A stretch of DNA of 64,000 bases from Ornithinimicrobium sp. F0845 (lineage in GTDB: Bacteria > Actinomycetota > Actinomycetes > Actinomycetales > Dermatophilaceae), in NCBI RefSeq assembly GCF_023015765.1, contig NZ_JALKAL010000015.1:40550-104549 (forward strand), given 5' to 3'. The position numbers and the translations under genes were made by a program. This document shows positions 8,051 to 16,578 of the stretch, piece by piece; positions within the stretch are counted from its first letter, which is position 1; every line of letters starts with the position of its first letter. The notes under the pieces were generated by a model that was not told the DNA's origin, ran no database searches, and was given only the letters and a program-made list of their open reading frames with translations.

Positions 8051-9001
8051 TCAGGACCGGTGCCTCTCGCGGGCCTGACGCCAGGCGGCGAAGGCTTCCC
8101 GGCTGGTCAGCCGGGGGACGTAGCCGAACTCGGTCTTGAGCCGGGTGTTGTCCAGCACGGGGCGGTAACGCAGGAAGTCGGTCTGCTCCGGGCCGTAGGG
8201 CGTGGCCCGCAGCCGCTTGGCCACCGCGAGCGCGGCGCGCAGCACCGGCTCGGGCACCGTGACCGTGCGCTTGCCGAGCGCCGCGGCGATCTCGTCGACG
8301 GTCACCACGCCGTCGCCGGCGACGTTGACCGGCCCGGTGACGGGGGAGTCGACGGCCCGACGGATGATCGCCACGACGTCGGTGTCCCAGATGAAGACGA
8401 AGGGCGACTCCGAGCCGCGGATCTTCAGCAGGCGCGGCCAGTCCCACAGCGCGGTGATCTGGTTGTCCACCCGCTCCCCCAGGATCGTCCCGATCCGCAG
8501 AACGACCTGCTCGAGCTGCGGCGCGCTGTCCCGCAGCGCCGCGAGCAGCTCCTCGACCTGCCGCTTGTGGTCGCTGTAGGCGAAGGCGGTGTTCCCGCGG
8601 ACCTGGTGCTCCTCGGTCAGCCACTCCGGGTTGTCCGCGTGATAGCCGTAGGCCGCGCCGCTGCTGGACACCACGACCCTGCGGACCCCGTGGTCCAGGC
8701 ACGCCCGGAGCACGTGGCGCGTGCCCAGCACGTCCACGGCATACTCCTGCGTCCGGGTGGTGCCTGGCCCGGGCGTGACGATCGAGGCCAGGTGCACGAC
8801 CACCTCGGGCCGGTGCTCCCCGACCACCTGGTCCACCGCGGCCTCGTCGGTGACATCCATCAGGACGTGCGTGGCCCCCGCGACGGGAGCGGACGGCATA
8901 CGGAGGTCGGTGCTGACCACCCGGTGACCGTCGGCCACCAGACCGGGCACGACCGAGGACCCCAGGAAGCCCGAGCCGCCGGTGACCAGCACGGTGCTCA
9001 C
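8051..9001 (-). CDS. NAD-dependent epimerase/dehydratase (extended SDR)
   Basis: A 316-residue extended short-chain dehydrogenase/reductase. TGGSGFLGSSVV is the Rossmann dinucleotide motif and YSDHK is the catalytic Tyr-x3-Lys. SSSGAAYGYH supplies the Ser region. The family acts on nucleotide-sugars or similar substrates, and the substrate here cannot be read from sequence. The frame continues upstream to 9961, but GTG 9001 gives the standard N-terminus and overlaps the transporter stop by 4 bp. It is probably cotranscribed with the BASS transporter and monooxygenase. Confidence 0.88.
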   Translation of the reverse strand: MSTVLVTGGSGFLGSSVVPGLVADGHRVVSTDLRMPSAPVAGATHVLMDVTDEAAVDQVVGEHRPEVVVHLASIVTPGPGTTRTQEYAVDVLGTRHVLRACLDHGVRRVVVSSSGAAYGYHADNPEWLTEEHQVRGNTAFAYSDHKRQVEELLAALRDSAPQLEQVVLRIGTILGERVDNQITALWDWPRLLKIRGSESPFVFIWDTDVVAIIRRAVDSPVTGPVNVAGDGVVTVDEIAAALGKRTVTVPEPVLRAALAVAKRLRATPYGPEQTDFLRYRPVLDNTRLKTEFGYVPRLTSREAFAAWRQARERHRS

Positions 9002-9921
9002 GCTGCCACCTCGACCCGCGGGCGGTCCGCCGAGCGGCGCCGCCAGACGGTGGCCACGGCCAGGCCCGCGATGATGTCCCAGATGCCCCACCATGCGGCG
9101 ACCAGCGCCATCCCGCCGAGACCGTCGAAGTAGGTGAAGACCAGCAGCAGACCCAGCCCGGCGTTGCGGATGCCCACCTCGAAGGTCATCGCCTTGGTGC
9201 TGTCCTCCGGCAGCCGGGTGGCCCGGCCGATGCCGTAGCCCAGGGCCAGCGCGAGCGCGTCGTGCAGGAAGACGGCCACGACCACCAGGCCGATGTACGT
9301 GACGAAGATGTCCCAGTTGTTGGTGACCCCGACGACGATGATCCCGGTGAGGCCGAGAAACGCCAGCGGGCTGACGATGCGCTTGCCCACCTCGGCGACG
9401 CGGGGCAGCCACCGCACGATCGCCAGCCCCACGACGAACGGGACGCCGATGACCAGGCCGACCTCGGCGAGCATGTCCATCGGCTCGAGGGCGATGCCGC
9501 GCAGCACCTCCCGGCCGGTGGGGTGCAGGCTTCCCCAGAGCGCCAGGTTGACCGGCATCAGGAAGATCGAGAGCACGTTGCCCACCGCGGTCATCGACAC
9601 CGACAGGGCGACGTCGCCGCCGGCCCGGTGGGTCAGGATGTTGGAGACGTTTCCTGGCGGGCAGCAGGCCACCAGGATCAGTCCCAGCGCGAGGGAGGCG
9701 CGCAGGTCCAGGACGAGGGTGAGCACGAAGGTGATGGCAGGCAGCAGCAGGAACTGGGCGGCGATGCCGATCGCGATGGTCCCGGGCCGGCGCAGCGCCC
9801 GGGCGAAGTCCTCCAGCCGGGTGTCCAGCGCGACGCCGAACAGGATCGCGGCGATCACGATGCGCAGTGTGGTCAGCGACGCCTCGTCGAAGGCGATCCG
9901 GATGCTGTCGACGTCGTTCAC
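8998..9921 (-). CDS. Bile acid:sodium symporter (BASS) family transporter
   Basis: A 307-residue integral membrane protein with about nine or ten hydrophobic segments. The central LVACCPPGNVSN matches the conserved Pro/Gly/Asn Na+-site crossing helix of BASS proteins, and the second half has EVGIRNAGLGLLL, the paired crossover. It is predicted to move an organic anion with Na+ across the plasma membrane; the substrate is unknown. Start and stop both overlap neighbours by 4 bp, so the monooxygenase, transporter and epimerase form one unit that may handle one compound. Confidence 0.88.
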   Translation of the reverse strand: MNDVDSIRIAFDEASLTTLRIVIAAILFGVALDTRLEDFARALRRPGTIAIGIAAQFLLLPAITFVLTLVLDLRASLALGLILVACCPPGNVSNILTHRAGGDVALSVSMTAVGNVLSIFLMPVNLALWGSLHPTGREVLRGIALEPMDMLAEVGLVIGVPFVVGLAIVRWLPRVAEVGKRIVSPLAFLGLTGIIVVGVTNNWDIFVTYIGLVVVAVFLHDALALALGYGIGRATRLPEDSTKAMTFEVGIRNAGLGLLLVFTYFDGLGGMALVAAWWGIWDIIAGLAVATVWRRRSADRPRVEVAA

Positions 9922-11237
9922 GGCCGCTCCCGCAGGGTCTCGATCTCCCGCCGCACGGCACGTCGGTAGGCGTCCTTGTTGACGTAGTAGGCCATCCGCT
10001 CCAGCCCCAGGTAGTGGTAGCCGCCAGAGGTGTCCGGCGGCGGTCCGGCGACGCGCTCGTCGAACGCGGCGGCCACGGCCGGCGCCTCCCGCCGCGCCGT
10101 CAGGTAGGCCGCGACCATCTCGCCCTGCTCGTAGCGCCCCTGCCAGCCGATGCCCGAGGCCTCGATCATGCCGACGACGAACAGTCCGGGCGCCGTGGGG
10201 CTCACCACGTTGAGGTAGAGGTCGGGCGCCATCCCGGTCCAGTTCAGGTGCTCCCGCGCGACGAACGGGTAGTGCAGCCGGTAGCCCGTCGCCAGCACCA
10301 CCATGTCGTAGGCGTGCCGGGAGCCGTCCCGGAAGACCACGCCGTCGCCGTCCAGCCGCTCCACGTCCGGCCGGACCCGCACGTCGCCGTGCCCCACGTG
10401 GTGCAGGATCAGGCTGTTCACGATCGGGTGCGACTCGTAGAGCTTGTGGTCCGGCTCGGGGAAGCCGAAGGCCGTGGGGTCGCCGGTGAACAGCTTGAGC
10501 AGCCGCGAGTCGATTGCCTGCTTGAGCCGGGCCGGCAGCGGACGCCCCTGGTTGAGGGTGTCGGCGGGCCTGCCGAGGAGGTACTTGGGCACGAAGTGGT
10601 AGCCCCGTCGCACGCTGATGTCCACCGAGGCCGCGTGGTGCACCGCGTCGACCACGATGTCGCAGCCGGAGTTGCCCGCCCCCACGACCAGCACCCTCTT
10701 GCCGGCGAAGACCTGCGGCCGCTTGTAGGCGCTGGTGTGGATGATCTCGCCGTCGAACTGGCCGGGCAGGGTGGGGACGTTGGGTTCGCTGAGGGTGCCG
10801 TTGGCGACGATGACGGCAGTATGCCGGGCGCTCACCTCCTGCTCCCCGTCCCGGTAGGTGACGGTCCAGCCGGCGCCGTCGTGCGTGCTGCCCGACCCGT
10901 CGTGCCCGTCCGGCTCCACGCGGATCACCTCGGTGCCGAAGCGGTAGTGCTCACGCAGCCCGAACCGGTCGGCGAAGGAGCGGAAGTAGTCGAGCAGCTC
11001 CGCGTGCGAGGGGTAGTCTGCGGTGCCTGGCGGCATCGGGTGCTCGGTGAACTCGGTCGTCGTCCGGGAGGAGATCAGGTGGGCCGACTCATAGACCGTG
11101 CTCCGTGGGGCCTGGATGTCCCACAGCCCTCCGACATCGCTGTGCAGCTCGTAGCCCTGCCAGGGCAGCCCCGCCCGCTGCAGGCTGCGGGCGGCGGCCA
11201 GGCCGGACGGCCCGGCTCCGATGATCGCGGTCGTCAT
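9918..11237 (-). CDS. Flavin-containing monooxygenase (class B type)
   Basis: A 439-residue FAD/NADPH oxygenase. AIIGAGPSGLAAA is the FAD Rossmann motif near residue 5. FDGEIIHTSAYKRP is a close version of the FMO/BVMO fingerprint FxGxxxHxxxY. VVGAGNSGCDI is the NADPH site, and LATGYRLHYPF is the C-terminal ATG-type motif. Such enzymes oxygenate N- or S-containing or carbonyl compounds. It is the first gene of a coupled unit with the BASS transporter and epimerase. The substrate cannot be inferred. Confidence 0.9.
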   Translation of the reverse strand: MTTAIIGAGPSGLAAARSLQRAGLPWQGYELHSDVGGLWDIQAPRSTVYESAHLISSRTTTEFTEHPMPPGTADYPSHAELLDYFRSFADRFGLREHYRFGTEVIRVEPDGHDGSGSTHDGAGWTVTYRDGEQEVSARHTAVIVANGTLSEPNVPTLPGQFDGEIIHTSAYKRPQVFAGKRVLVVGAGNSGCDIVVDAVHHAASVDISVRRGYHFVPKYLLGRPADTLNQGRPLPARLKQAIDSRLLKLFTGDPTAFGFPEPDHKLYESHPIVNSLILHHVGHGDVRVRPDVERLDGDGVVFRDGSRHAYDMVVLATGYRLHYPFVAREHLNWTGMAPDLYLNVVSPTAPGLFVVGMIEASGIGWQGRYEQGEMVAAYLTARREAPAVAAAFDERVAGPPPDTSGGYHYLGLERMAYYVNKDAYRRAVRREIETLRERP

Positions 11238-11394
11238 GAGCGCCGATTCTGACAGGTGACGGGGTCAGGACCGCACGTCGCCCGGAATCTTCTGGCCCCG
11301 ACCAGCGTTGACCATGGTGTCGGCCTGCGGCTCCGCCTGCCCCCGCCGTGAGCCCTCCGGGTCCGACTCGCACGCGACAGAAGGACACCACCAC

Positions 11395-11934
11395 ATGCCG
11401 TTCTCCCAGGGCCAGCTCGTCGTCCACCCCCACCACGGTCCCGCCACCGTGCAGGAAGTCATGACCCGCGTCGTCGGCGGGGTGGAGCGCACCTATCTCT
11501 CGATGCTGGTCCACCGGAGCAACCTCACCGTGTCCGTGCCCGAGGACTCGGCCGAGGAGATCGGCCTGCGCAAGGTGCTCTCCCCCGAGGAGCTCCAGGA
11601 GGTGCTGGACGTCCTGCAGGCTCCGAGCGAGCCGTTCGACAAGCAGTGGTCGCGCCGGATGAAGGACCAGCGCGAGCGGCTGCTGCTCGGCGAGCTCCCG
11701 GTGACCGCCGGCGTCGTGCGCGACCTGCTGCGGCGCGACCTGGAGGACGGCCTGTCCCCCGCGGAGAAGGACCTGCTCAAGACCGCGTCCCGGCCGCTGC
11801 TCGGCGAGTTCGTCGAGGCGCTCGGGGTGAGCGATGAGCGGGCCGAGGAGCTGCTCGTGGCCGCCGTGACCGGGCAGGACGTCCCGACGCCCACGGAGCT
11901 GGCCGAGGCCGGCGCCCTCACCAGCACGACCTGA
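11395..11934 (+). CDS. carD: CarD-family transcriptional regulator
   Basis: CarD binds the RNA polymerase beta subunit and stabilises open complexes at rRNA and other promoters. The 179 residues have an N-terminal Tudor-like RNAP-interaction domain (FSQGQLVVHPHHGPATV) and a helical DNA-binding C-terminal domain (DKQWSRRMKDQRERL, then SPAEKDLLKTASRPL). The frame is open from 11308, but ATG 11395 gives the family start and follows AGAAGGA. It resembles mycobacterial CarD in size. It converges with the acyl-CoA synthetase gene 12 bp away. Confidence 0.9.
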   Translation: MPFSQGQLVVHPHHGPATVQEVMTRVVGGVERTYLSMLVHRSNLTVSVPEDSAEEIGLRKVLSPEELQEVLDVLQAPSEPFDKQWSRRMKDQRERLLLGELPVTAGVVRDLLRRDLEDGLSPAEKDLLKTASRPLLGEFVEALGVSDERAEELLVAAVTGQDVPTPTELAEAGALTSTT

Positions 11935-11946
11935 CGGCCCGCACGG

Positions 11947-13683
11947 CTAGCTCGAGCGCAGCTCCGGGAAGTCGCTGTCCCGCCACTCCCGCGTCTCCTG
12001 GCCGATGGTGCCCGGCATCGCGGCCTCGCTCGCCAGCTCCTGCTCGCGGCTGCGCAGCTCGACGCGGCGGATCTTGCCGGAGATCGTCTTCGGCAGCTCG
12101 TAGAACTCGATGCGTCGCACCCGCTGCCAGGGCGCGAGGTTCTCCCGCGCGTGCCGCAGGATCGACAGTGCGGTCTCCCGGGTGGGCTCGTGTCCCGGCG
12201 CCAGCGCGATGTAGGCCTTGGGGATGGCCAGCCGCACCTCGTCCGGCGCCGGCACGACCGCGGCCTCCGCGACCGCGGGGTGCTCGATCAGCACCGACTC
12301 CAGCTCGAAGGGGCTGATCTTGTAGTCGCTGGCCTTGAACACGTCGTCGGTCCGGCCGACGTAGGTGATCATGCCGTTCGCGTCCCGCTCGGCCACGTCA
12401 CCCGTGTGGTAGAAACCGCCCGCCATCGCCTCGGCGTTGCGGGCATCGTCGCCCTGGTAGCCGGTCATCAGCGCGACCGGCGCCGCGGACAGGTCCAGGC
12501 ACAGCTCCCCCTCGCCCGGCCCCTCGACCACCTGACCGGACTCGACATCGACCAGGACTGACGGCATACCGGGCAGTGGTCGGCCCATGGAGCCCGGCTT
12601 GACCCGCTCGCCCGGCATGTTGCCCACCTGCGCGGTGGTCTCGGTCTGGCCGTAGCCGTCCCGCAACGTCAGGCCCCACTGCCGGCTCACCTGGGAGATG
12701 ACCTCGGGGTTGAGCGGCTCACCGGCGCCGATGATCTCGCGGAGCGCCCCGGGGCCGCCGGACAGGTCGGCGTTGATCAACATCCGCCAGACGGTCGGCG
12801 GCGCGCAGAAGGTGCTCACCCGGTAGGCCCGGAGCACCTTGAGCAGGGCCGCCGCGTCGAACCGGACGTAGTTGTAGACCATGATCGTGGCCTCGGCGAT
12901 CCACGGCGCGAAGAAGCAGGACCAGGCGTGCTTGGCCCAGCCGGGGCTGGAGATGTTCAGGTGCACGTCGCCGGGGCGGACGCCCAGCCAGGCCATGGTC
13001 GACAGGTGCCCGACCGGGTAGGACGCCTGGGTGTGCTCGACCAGCTTGGGACGGCTGGTGGTCCCCGAGGTGAAGTAGAGCAGCAGCCGGTCCGTCGGCG
13101 CCGTGCCCGGATGGTCGCTCGGGGGCACCGACCGGGAGTATGCCGTCAGCAGGTCGGCCCAGCCGCTCACCTCCCCGATGCTCACCCGGGCGTAGTCACC
13201 GGGAACCTCCTCGAACTTGCCGGCGTCGGCGGGGTTCACCACGACACAGCGGGCGTCGCCCCGGGTGATCCGATCCCTCAGGTCCGCGGGGCCGACTGCG
13301 GTGGTGGTCGGCATGATGACCGCGCCGAGCTTCATGATGGCCAGCATCGTGTCCCACAGCTCGACCTGGTTGCCGAGCATCACGATGACGCTGTCGCCCT
13401 TCCTGACCCCCTGCTCCGCCAAGAAGGCCGCGACCTGGTCGGACCGGGTGGCGATCTGGTCGAAGGTGAGCCGCTGGTCGGTGCCGTCCTCCTCGACGAC
13501 GATCAGACCGGGTGTGTCGTTGCCCCGGGCGAACGCGTCGAACCAGTCGATCGCCCAGTTCCAGAGCGGACCCACGTCCGGGTAGCGGAACTCCGCCCTG
13601 GCCCGCTCGGCGTCTCCGGCCAGGTCCAGCAACTGGTCTCGGGCAGCGCGGTAGGCCGTCGTCGGGTTGGTGTGCTCGCTCAT
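11947..13683 (-). CDS. Acyl-CoA synthetase (AMP-forming)
   Basis: A 578-residue ANL-superfamily ligase that activates a carboxylic acid with ATP and CoA. The P-loop is YFTSGTTSRPKLVEH, the A5 motif DGYGQTETT, the hinge YVGRTDDVFKASDYKISPFE and the C-terminal catalytic Lys is in TISGKIRR. The layout resembles AcsA/medium-chain or aromatic acid ligases; chain length cannot be decided. Two ATGs are adjacent (13686 and 13683) and I use the second. It is a single gene converging with carD. Confidence 0.92.
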   Translation of the reverse strand: MSEHTNPTTAYRAARDQLLDLAGDAERARAEFRYPDVGPLWNWAIDWFDAFARGNDTPGLIVVEEDGTDQRLTFDQIATRSDQVAAFLAEQGVRKGDSVIVMLGNQVELWDTMLAIMKLGAVIMPTTTAVGPADLRDRITRGDARCVVVNPADAGKFEEVPGDYARVSIGEVSGWADLLTAYSRSVPPSDHPGTAPTDRLLLYFTSGTTSRPKLVEHTQASYPVGHLSTMAWLGVRPGDVHLNISSPGWAKHAWSCFFAPWIAEATIMVYNYVRFDAAALLKVLRAYRVSTFCAPPTVWRMLINADLSGGPGALREIIGAGEPLNPEVISQVSRQWGLTLRDGYGQTETTAQVGNMPGERVKPGSMGRPLPGMPSVLVDVESGQVVEGPGEGELCLDLSAAPVALMTGYQGDDARNAEAMAGGFYHTGDVAERDANGMITYVGRTDDVFKASDYKISPFELESVLIEHPAVAEAAVVPAPDEVRLAIPKAYIALAPGHEPTRETALSILRHARENLAPWQRVRRIEFYELPKTISGKIRRVELRSREQELASEAAMPGTIGQETREWRDSDFPELRSS

Positions 13684-13731
13684 CACCGCAGTCTCGCACC
13701 GCTCTCGGCCTCTGGCCAGGGTCGGCCGGGA

Positions 13732-14154
13732 TCACCGGTCAGTGCGGTCGTCCAGCTCACGCACCAGGGTGGCCGGTGCGGTGAGCCGGTAGGACATCTC
13801 CACCAGCTCCCCCACCTCCTGCCAGTCCACGTCGTCGACCCCGCCGACCAGGTGGAAGCTCAGCCCCAGCCATCCCGACGGCCCGAGGTAGGCGGGCACG
13901 AAGAACCGCTCGTCCCCGATGAGGGCCTCCCGCTCGGAGTCGTCCGGCAGGAAGAGCAGCGCGTTGCGCGCCACCGGCGCGTAGTGATCCCCCTTGAGCG
14001 AGCCGCCGAAGACGGCGAAGACCTTGCGGGTGAAGAAGGTCGGGCTCCCGTGCGACCGCTTCTCCTCCGCGCGGGGCAGGGCCAGGGCGATCTTGCGCAC
14101 CGCCTCAAGGTGGGGATGGTCGTCGGGGATCCTGGCCGGGTGCGGTTCCGCCAT
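13732..14154 (-). CDS. MmcQ/YjbR family DNA-binding-like protein
   Basis: A 140-residue protein of the YjbR fold (CyaY-like DNA-binding superfamily). It has LPRAEEKRSHGSPTFFTRKVFAVFG near the start, the usual MmcQ/YjbR pattern with SHG and F-x-V-x-K-K/R-V-F. The role is unknown and DNA binding is only proposed. The frame stays open to 14178, but ATG 14154 matches the family start (MAEPHPARIPDDHP). An AGTATGCC motif lies at 14161-14168, between the two candidate starts. Confidence 0.82.
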   Translation of the reverse strand: MAEPHPARIPDDHPHLEAVRKIALALPRAEEKRSHGSPTFFTRKVFAVFGGSLKGDHYAPVARNALLFLPDDSEREALIGDERFFVPAYLGPSGWLGLSFHLVGGVDDVDWQEVGELVEMSYRLTAPATLVRELDDRTDR

Positions 14155-14187
14155 GGGTCGAGTATGCCGTGCGGCCACCCGGTCGTG

Positions 14188-14255
14188 TGTCGGTCGGTCG
14201 GCACGGTCGTCTGTCGGTCGGTCGGCATGGCCGTGTGCCGGTCGGTCGGCACTGC
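14188..14255. repeat. Three tandem copies of a 24-bp GTCGGTCGGTCGGCA-type unit
   Basis: The unit (about TGTCGGTCGGTCGGCAYGGCCG) occurs three times in succession upstream of the YjbR-like gene, with one to three differences per copy. It could hold regulator sites or be a neutral minisatellite. No gene is visible in 14179-14483, which also holds two copies of a 63-bp direct repeat. Confidence 0.75.
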
Positions 14256-14317
14256 CTCCTCCTCAGCCGGCGTGCGGGCGGGGCGCATCTCCCTACCGTC
14301 GAGCCCCTGGGGTGCTG
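14254..14317. repeat. 63-bp direct repeat, copy 1
   Basis: It begins GCCTCCTCCTCAG and contains GGGCGGGGCGCATCTCCCTACCGTC and its surroundings at about 14276-14301, ending GGTGCTG. A second copy lies at 14411-14473 with a handful of substitutions and one indel. Each has a short GC-rich hairpin near its start. Confidence 0.8.
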
Positions 14318-14410
14318 TGGGGTTTTGGCCATCAGAGCGCACGAATCCCACAGTGCCTGCCCGGCAGTGCGGTCGGCGCGGGCCCGCACGCTGCCCTGAA
14401 CTCCGTCGCC

Positions 14411-14473
14411 GCCTCCTCCTCAGCCCGCGAGCGGGCGGGGCGCATCTCCCTACCGTCAAGCCCTTGGGTGCTG
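14411..14473. repeat. 63-bp direct repeat, copy 2, next to tRNA-Gln
   Basis: Matches 14254-14317 over its full length. Its end lies 11 bp from the 3' end of tRNA-Gln, on the downstream side of that tRNA. The pair brackets 93 bp that holds no gene. It could be a duplicated terminator region or the scar of an integration event. Confidence 0.8.
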
Positions 14474-14483
14474 GCTCGGTCGG

Positions 14484-14562
14484 CTCCCCGGGAAGGAATC
14501 GAACCTTCGTCGCTAATCCTGATTCAAAGTCAGGCGGCCCCTACCAGCAGAGCAACCGGGGA
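14484..14562 (-). tRNA. tRNA-Gln (UUG)
   Basis: The acceptor TCCCCGG pairs with CCGGGGA and has discriminator G. The U1-A72 pair and G73 fit tRNA-Gln identity. The D stem is GCTC/GGGC. The anticodon stem CCTGA/TCAGG encloses CTTTGAA, giving anticodon TTG. The T stem is GAAGG/CCTTC with loop TTCGATT. CCA is not encoded. At 79 nt it is longer than usual because the segment between the anticodon and T stems is about 9 nt. It lies divergent from the TetR gene, in the wider glmU neighbourhood common for this tRNA. Confidence 0.85.
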
Positions 14563-14653
14563 ACGCCGGTGCGCGCACCGGACGGGTCAAGGTTAGGACA
14601 GTTCCGGGCCGGGACGTGCAGCGCTCCCACGGGCGCAGGGCACAATGGGGGCC

Positions 14654-15313
14654 GTGAGCCGTCCAGACCCGAAGTTGACCGTGCCTGCCGCCCGCCACCG
14701 GATGACCGGACCACAACGGCGTGAGCAGCTGGTCTCCATCGGTCGGACGCTGTTCTCCGAGAAGGGCTTCGAGGGAACGACCGTCGAGGAGATCGCCGTC
14801 AAGGCCGAGGTCTCCAAGCCGGTGATCTATGAGCACTTCGGCGGCAAGGAGGGGCTGTATGCCGTCGTCGTTGACCGCGAGATCCAGCGGCTGCTGAACG
14901 CCATCACCGACGCCCTGTCCGAGCCGGGACACCCGCGGGCGCTGCTGGAGCGGGCGGCGCTGGCGCTGCTGGACTACATCGAGAACTCCACCGACGGCTT
15001 CCGCATCCTGGTCCGGGACAGCCCGCCCGGGCAGTCCACCGGTTCGTTCGCCTCGCTCATCAGTGATGTCGCCAGCCAGGTCGAGCACATCCTGGCAGCC
15101 GAGTTCAAGCGACAGAAGCTGGACCCGAAGATGGCCCCGCTCTATGCCCAGATGCTGGTCGGGATGGTGGCCACGCCGGGAGGCTGGTGGCTGGACTCGC
15201 GCAAGATCAAGAAGGAGGACGTGGCCGCCCACGTCGTCAACCTCGCCTGGAACGGGCTCTCCGGCCTGGAGTCCAAGCCGGCCCTGCGCCTGGTGCACCC
15301 CAAGGGCAGGTAG
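14654..15313 (+). CDS. TetR-family transcriptional regulator
   Basis: A 219-residue repressor. The N-terminal helix-turn-helix covers about residues 15-65 (RREQLVSIGRTLFSEKGFEGTTVEEIA, then VSKPVIYEHFGGKEGLY). The C-terminal half is a helical ligand-binding domain with no recognisable ligand. GTG 14654 is preferred: CACAAT at 14641-14646 makes a good -10 element 7 bases before it, so the message is probably leaderless. The frame is also open from ATG 14645, nine bases upstream. The gene has no obvious partner, so its targets are unknown. Confidence 0.88.
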   Translation: MSRPDPKLTVPAARHRMTGPQRREQLVSIGRTLFSEKGFEGTTVEEIAVKAEVSKPVIYEHFGGKEGLYAVVVDREIQRLLNAITDALSEPGHPRALLERAALALLDYIENSTDGFRILVRDSPPGQSTGSFASLISDVASQVEHILAAEFKRQKLDPKMAPLYAQMLVGMVATPGGWWLDSRKIKKEDVAAHVVNLAWNGLSGLESKPALRLVHPKGR

Positions 15314-15326
15314 GCAGGGCTACCAC

Positions 15327-15415
15327 CCCTCCAACGGCACCACCGACTCCCCTACCTCTCCTCGAACGCCACTACCAACTCCCTACCCCTCTTCGAACGG
15401 CACGACCAACCGGCG
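15327..15415. repeat. Three imperfect 28-31 bp repeats
   Basis: Units built on CTCGAACGGCACNACCAACTCCCCTACC occur about three times between the TetR stop and the MarR gene. The last copy overlaps the 3' end of the MarR gene, so the MarR C-terminus (RLVVPFEEG) is encoded by repeat sequence. Confidence 0.6.
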
Positions 15416-15886
15416 CAACAGGTCGGTCAGGACGTCGCGTTCTCGCCCGGACAGGCCGGCGAGAAGGCTCCGCTCGTCAGCCACCAGGTCGGCGAGGGCT
15501 CCGTCCACCGCCTCACGCCCGGTCGCGGTCAGTGAGATGAGCACGGTGCGGCGGTCGCTGGTCGAGTGCGCCCGCGAGACCATGCCGCGGGACACCAGCC
15601 GGTCGATGCGGTTGGTCATCGTGCCACTGGTGACCAGGGTCTGCCGGACCAGCTCACCGGCCGACAGCTCGTAGGGCTCCCCGGACCGGCGCAACGCCGA
15701 GAGCACGTCGAACTCCCAGGCCACGAGCCCCCACTGGTCGAACGCGTGCCGCCGCGCCAGATCCAGGTGACGGGCGAGCCGGCTGACCCGCGAGAGGATC
15801 TCCAGCGGTGAGACGTCAAGGTCGGGCCGCTCCCGCTGCCACGCCGCGACGATGCGATCGACCTCGTCTGTCGTCCGGTCCGCCAT
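15383..15886 (-). CDS. MarR-family transcriptional regulator
   Basis: A 167-residue winged-helix regulator. Residues about 40-130 hold the fold: HAFDQWGLVAWEFDVLSAL, then LVRQTLVTSGTMTNRIDRL as recognition helix and SDRRTVLISLTATGR as wing. ATG 15886 (MADRTTDEVDRIV) is preferred over 15910 because TACCCT (15893-15898, minus strand) is a -10 element 6 bases before it, giving a leaderless message. Its last codons fall in a small repeat. Ligand and targets are unknown; no transporter or enzyme is adjacent. Confidence 0.88.
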   Translation of the reverse strand: MADRTTDEVDRIVAAWQRERPDLDVSPLEILSRVSRLARHLDLARRHAFDQWGLVAWEFDVLSALRRSGEPYELSAGELVRQTLVTSGTMTNRIDRLVSRGMVSRAHSTSDRRTVLISLTATGREAVDGALADLVADERSLLAGLSGRERDVLTDLLRRLVVPFEEG

Positions 15887-15989
15887 GTCCTCAGGGTAGA
15901 CCGGCTGCACGATCGGTCAAGATGTTCGACGTCGAGAGATCGTGGAGCACCCGAAGAGGTGTGGATCCGAGTGCGGCCGCCTGCAGCCG

Positions 15990-16559
15990 TCAGTGCCCCG
16001 ACCGCACTTCGACGTCCCGCAGCCCGAAGTCCGGGTCTGCCTCGACCTGGGCGATCGCCCACCTGGCCCACTCGGCGGTGGCCCGGTAGCTGTGGATGCC
16101 GTACTGAGCGGTCAGTCCCAGTGGCCCGCCCGAGTCGCTGCCGGTGCCCTCCTGCAACCGCGCGAACTGCTCGGTGAGGTGCTCCAACTGGGTGGTCGCG
16201 CCCTCCTCCGTCCGACGGAGCACGACGAGGGCCTCCTCACGCCCCAGCGCCCCGAGGAGGAAGAGCCGCAGCACGTGCTCGTTCCGCACGCCCCCGGGCC
16301 GCGCGGGCGGGGCCATCAACCAGGCGCGCAGCGCGGCCAGCCCCTCGGAGGTGCACCGGTAGGTCGTGCGTCCCCGCGCCCCACGCTCCGCGACCTCGAT
16401 CAGGCCCTCGCCCTCCAGCTGGCGGAGCTCGGGGTAGATCTGGCTGTGCCTGGCGTCCCAGGCATAGGCACCGACCACCTCCTCGAACCGGCGCGCGAGG
16501 TCGTAGCCGCTGCCCGGACGGTCCAGCAGGAGACCGATGAGCGCATACCGCAGAGCCAT
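15990..16559 (-). CDS. PadR-family transcriptional regulator
   Basis: A 189-residue regulator. The winged helix spans residues 1-75 (LRYALIGLLLDRPGSGYDLARRFE, then SQIYPELRQLEGEGLIE and the RTTYRCTSEG wing). The C-terminal part is the Vir_act_alpha_C-type dimerisation domain. ATG 16559 is chosen because the minus-strand -10 box TATTAT (16566-16571) sits 6 bases upstream. A perfect palindrome at 16579-16592 lies next to this promoter, so self-repression is likely. The divergent membrane protein gene at 16615 is the obvious second target. Confidence 0.9.
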   Translation of the reverse strand: MALRYALIGLLLDRPGSGYDLARRFEEVVGAYAWDARHSQIYPELRQLEGEGLIEVAERGARGRTTYRCTSEGLAALRAWLMAPPARPGGVRNEHVLRLFLLGALGREEALVVLRRTEEGATTQLEHLTEQFARLQEGTGSDSGGPLGLTAQYGIHSYRATAEWARWAIAQVEADPDFGLRDVEVRSGH

Positions 16560-16578
16560 GTCCCCATAATACGACAAT

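Noticed and set aside
6725..9133. An 802-codon plus-strand open frame opposite glmU and the epimerase
   Set aside because: Composition is His/Val/Gly/Asp-rich, typical of antisense shadow, and both genes below it are certain.
9262..9982. Plus-strand His/Asp-rich frames opposite the BASS transporter, looking like a histidine-rich metal protein
   Set aside because: They are antisense of hydrophobic membrane helices.
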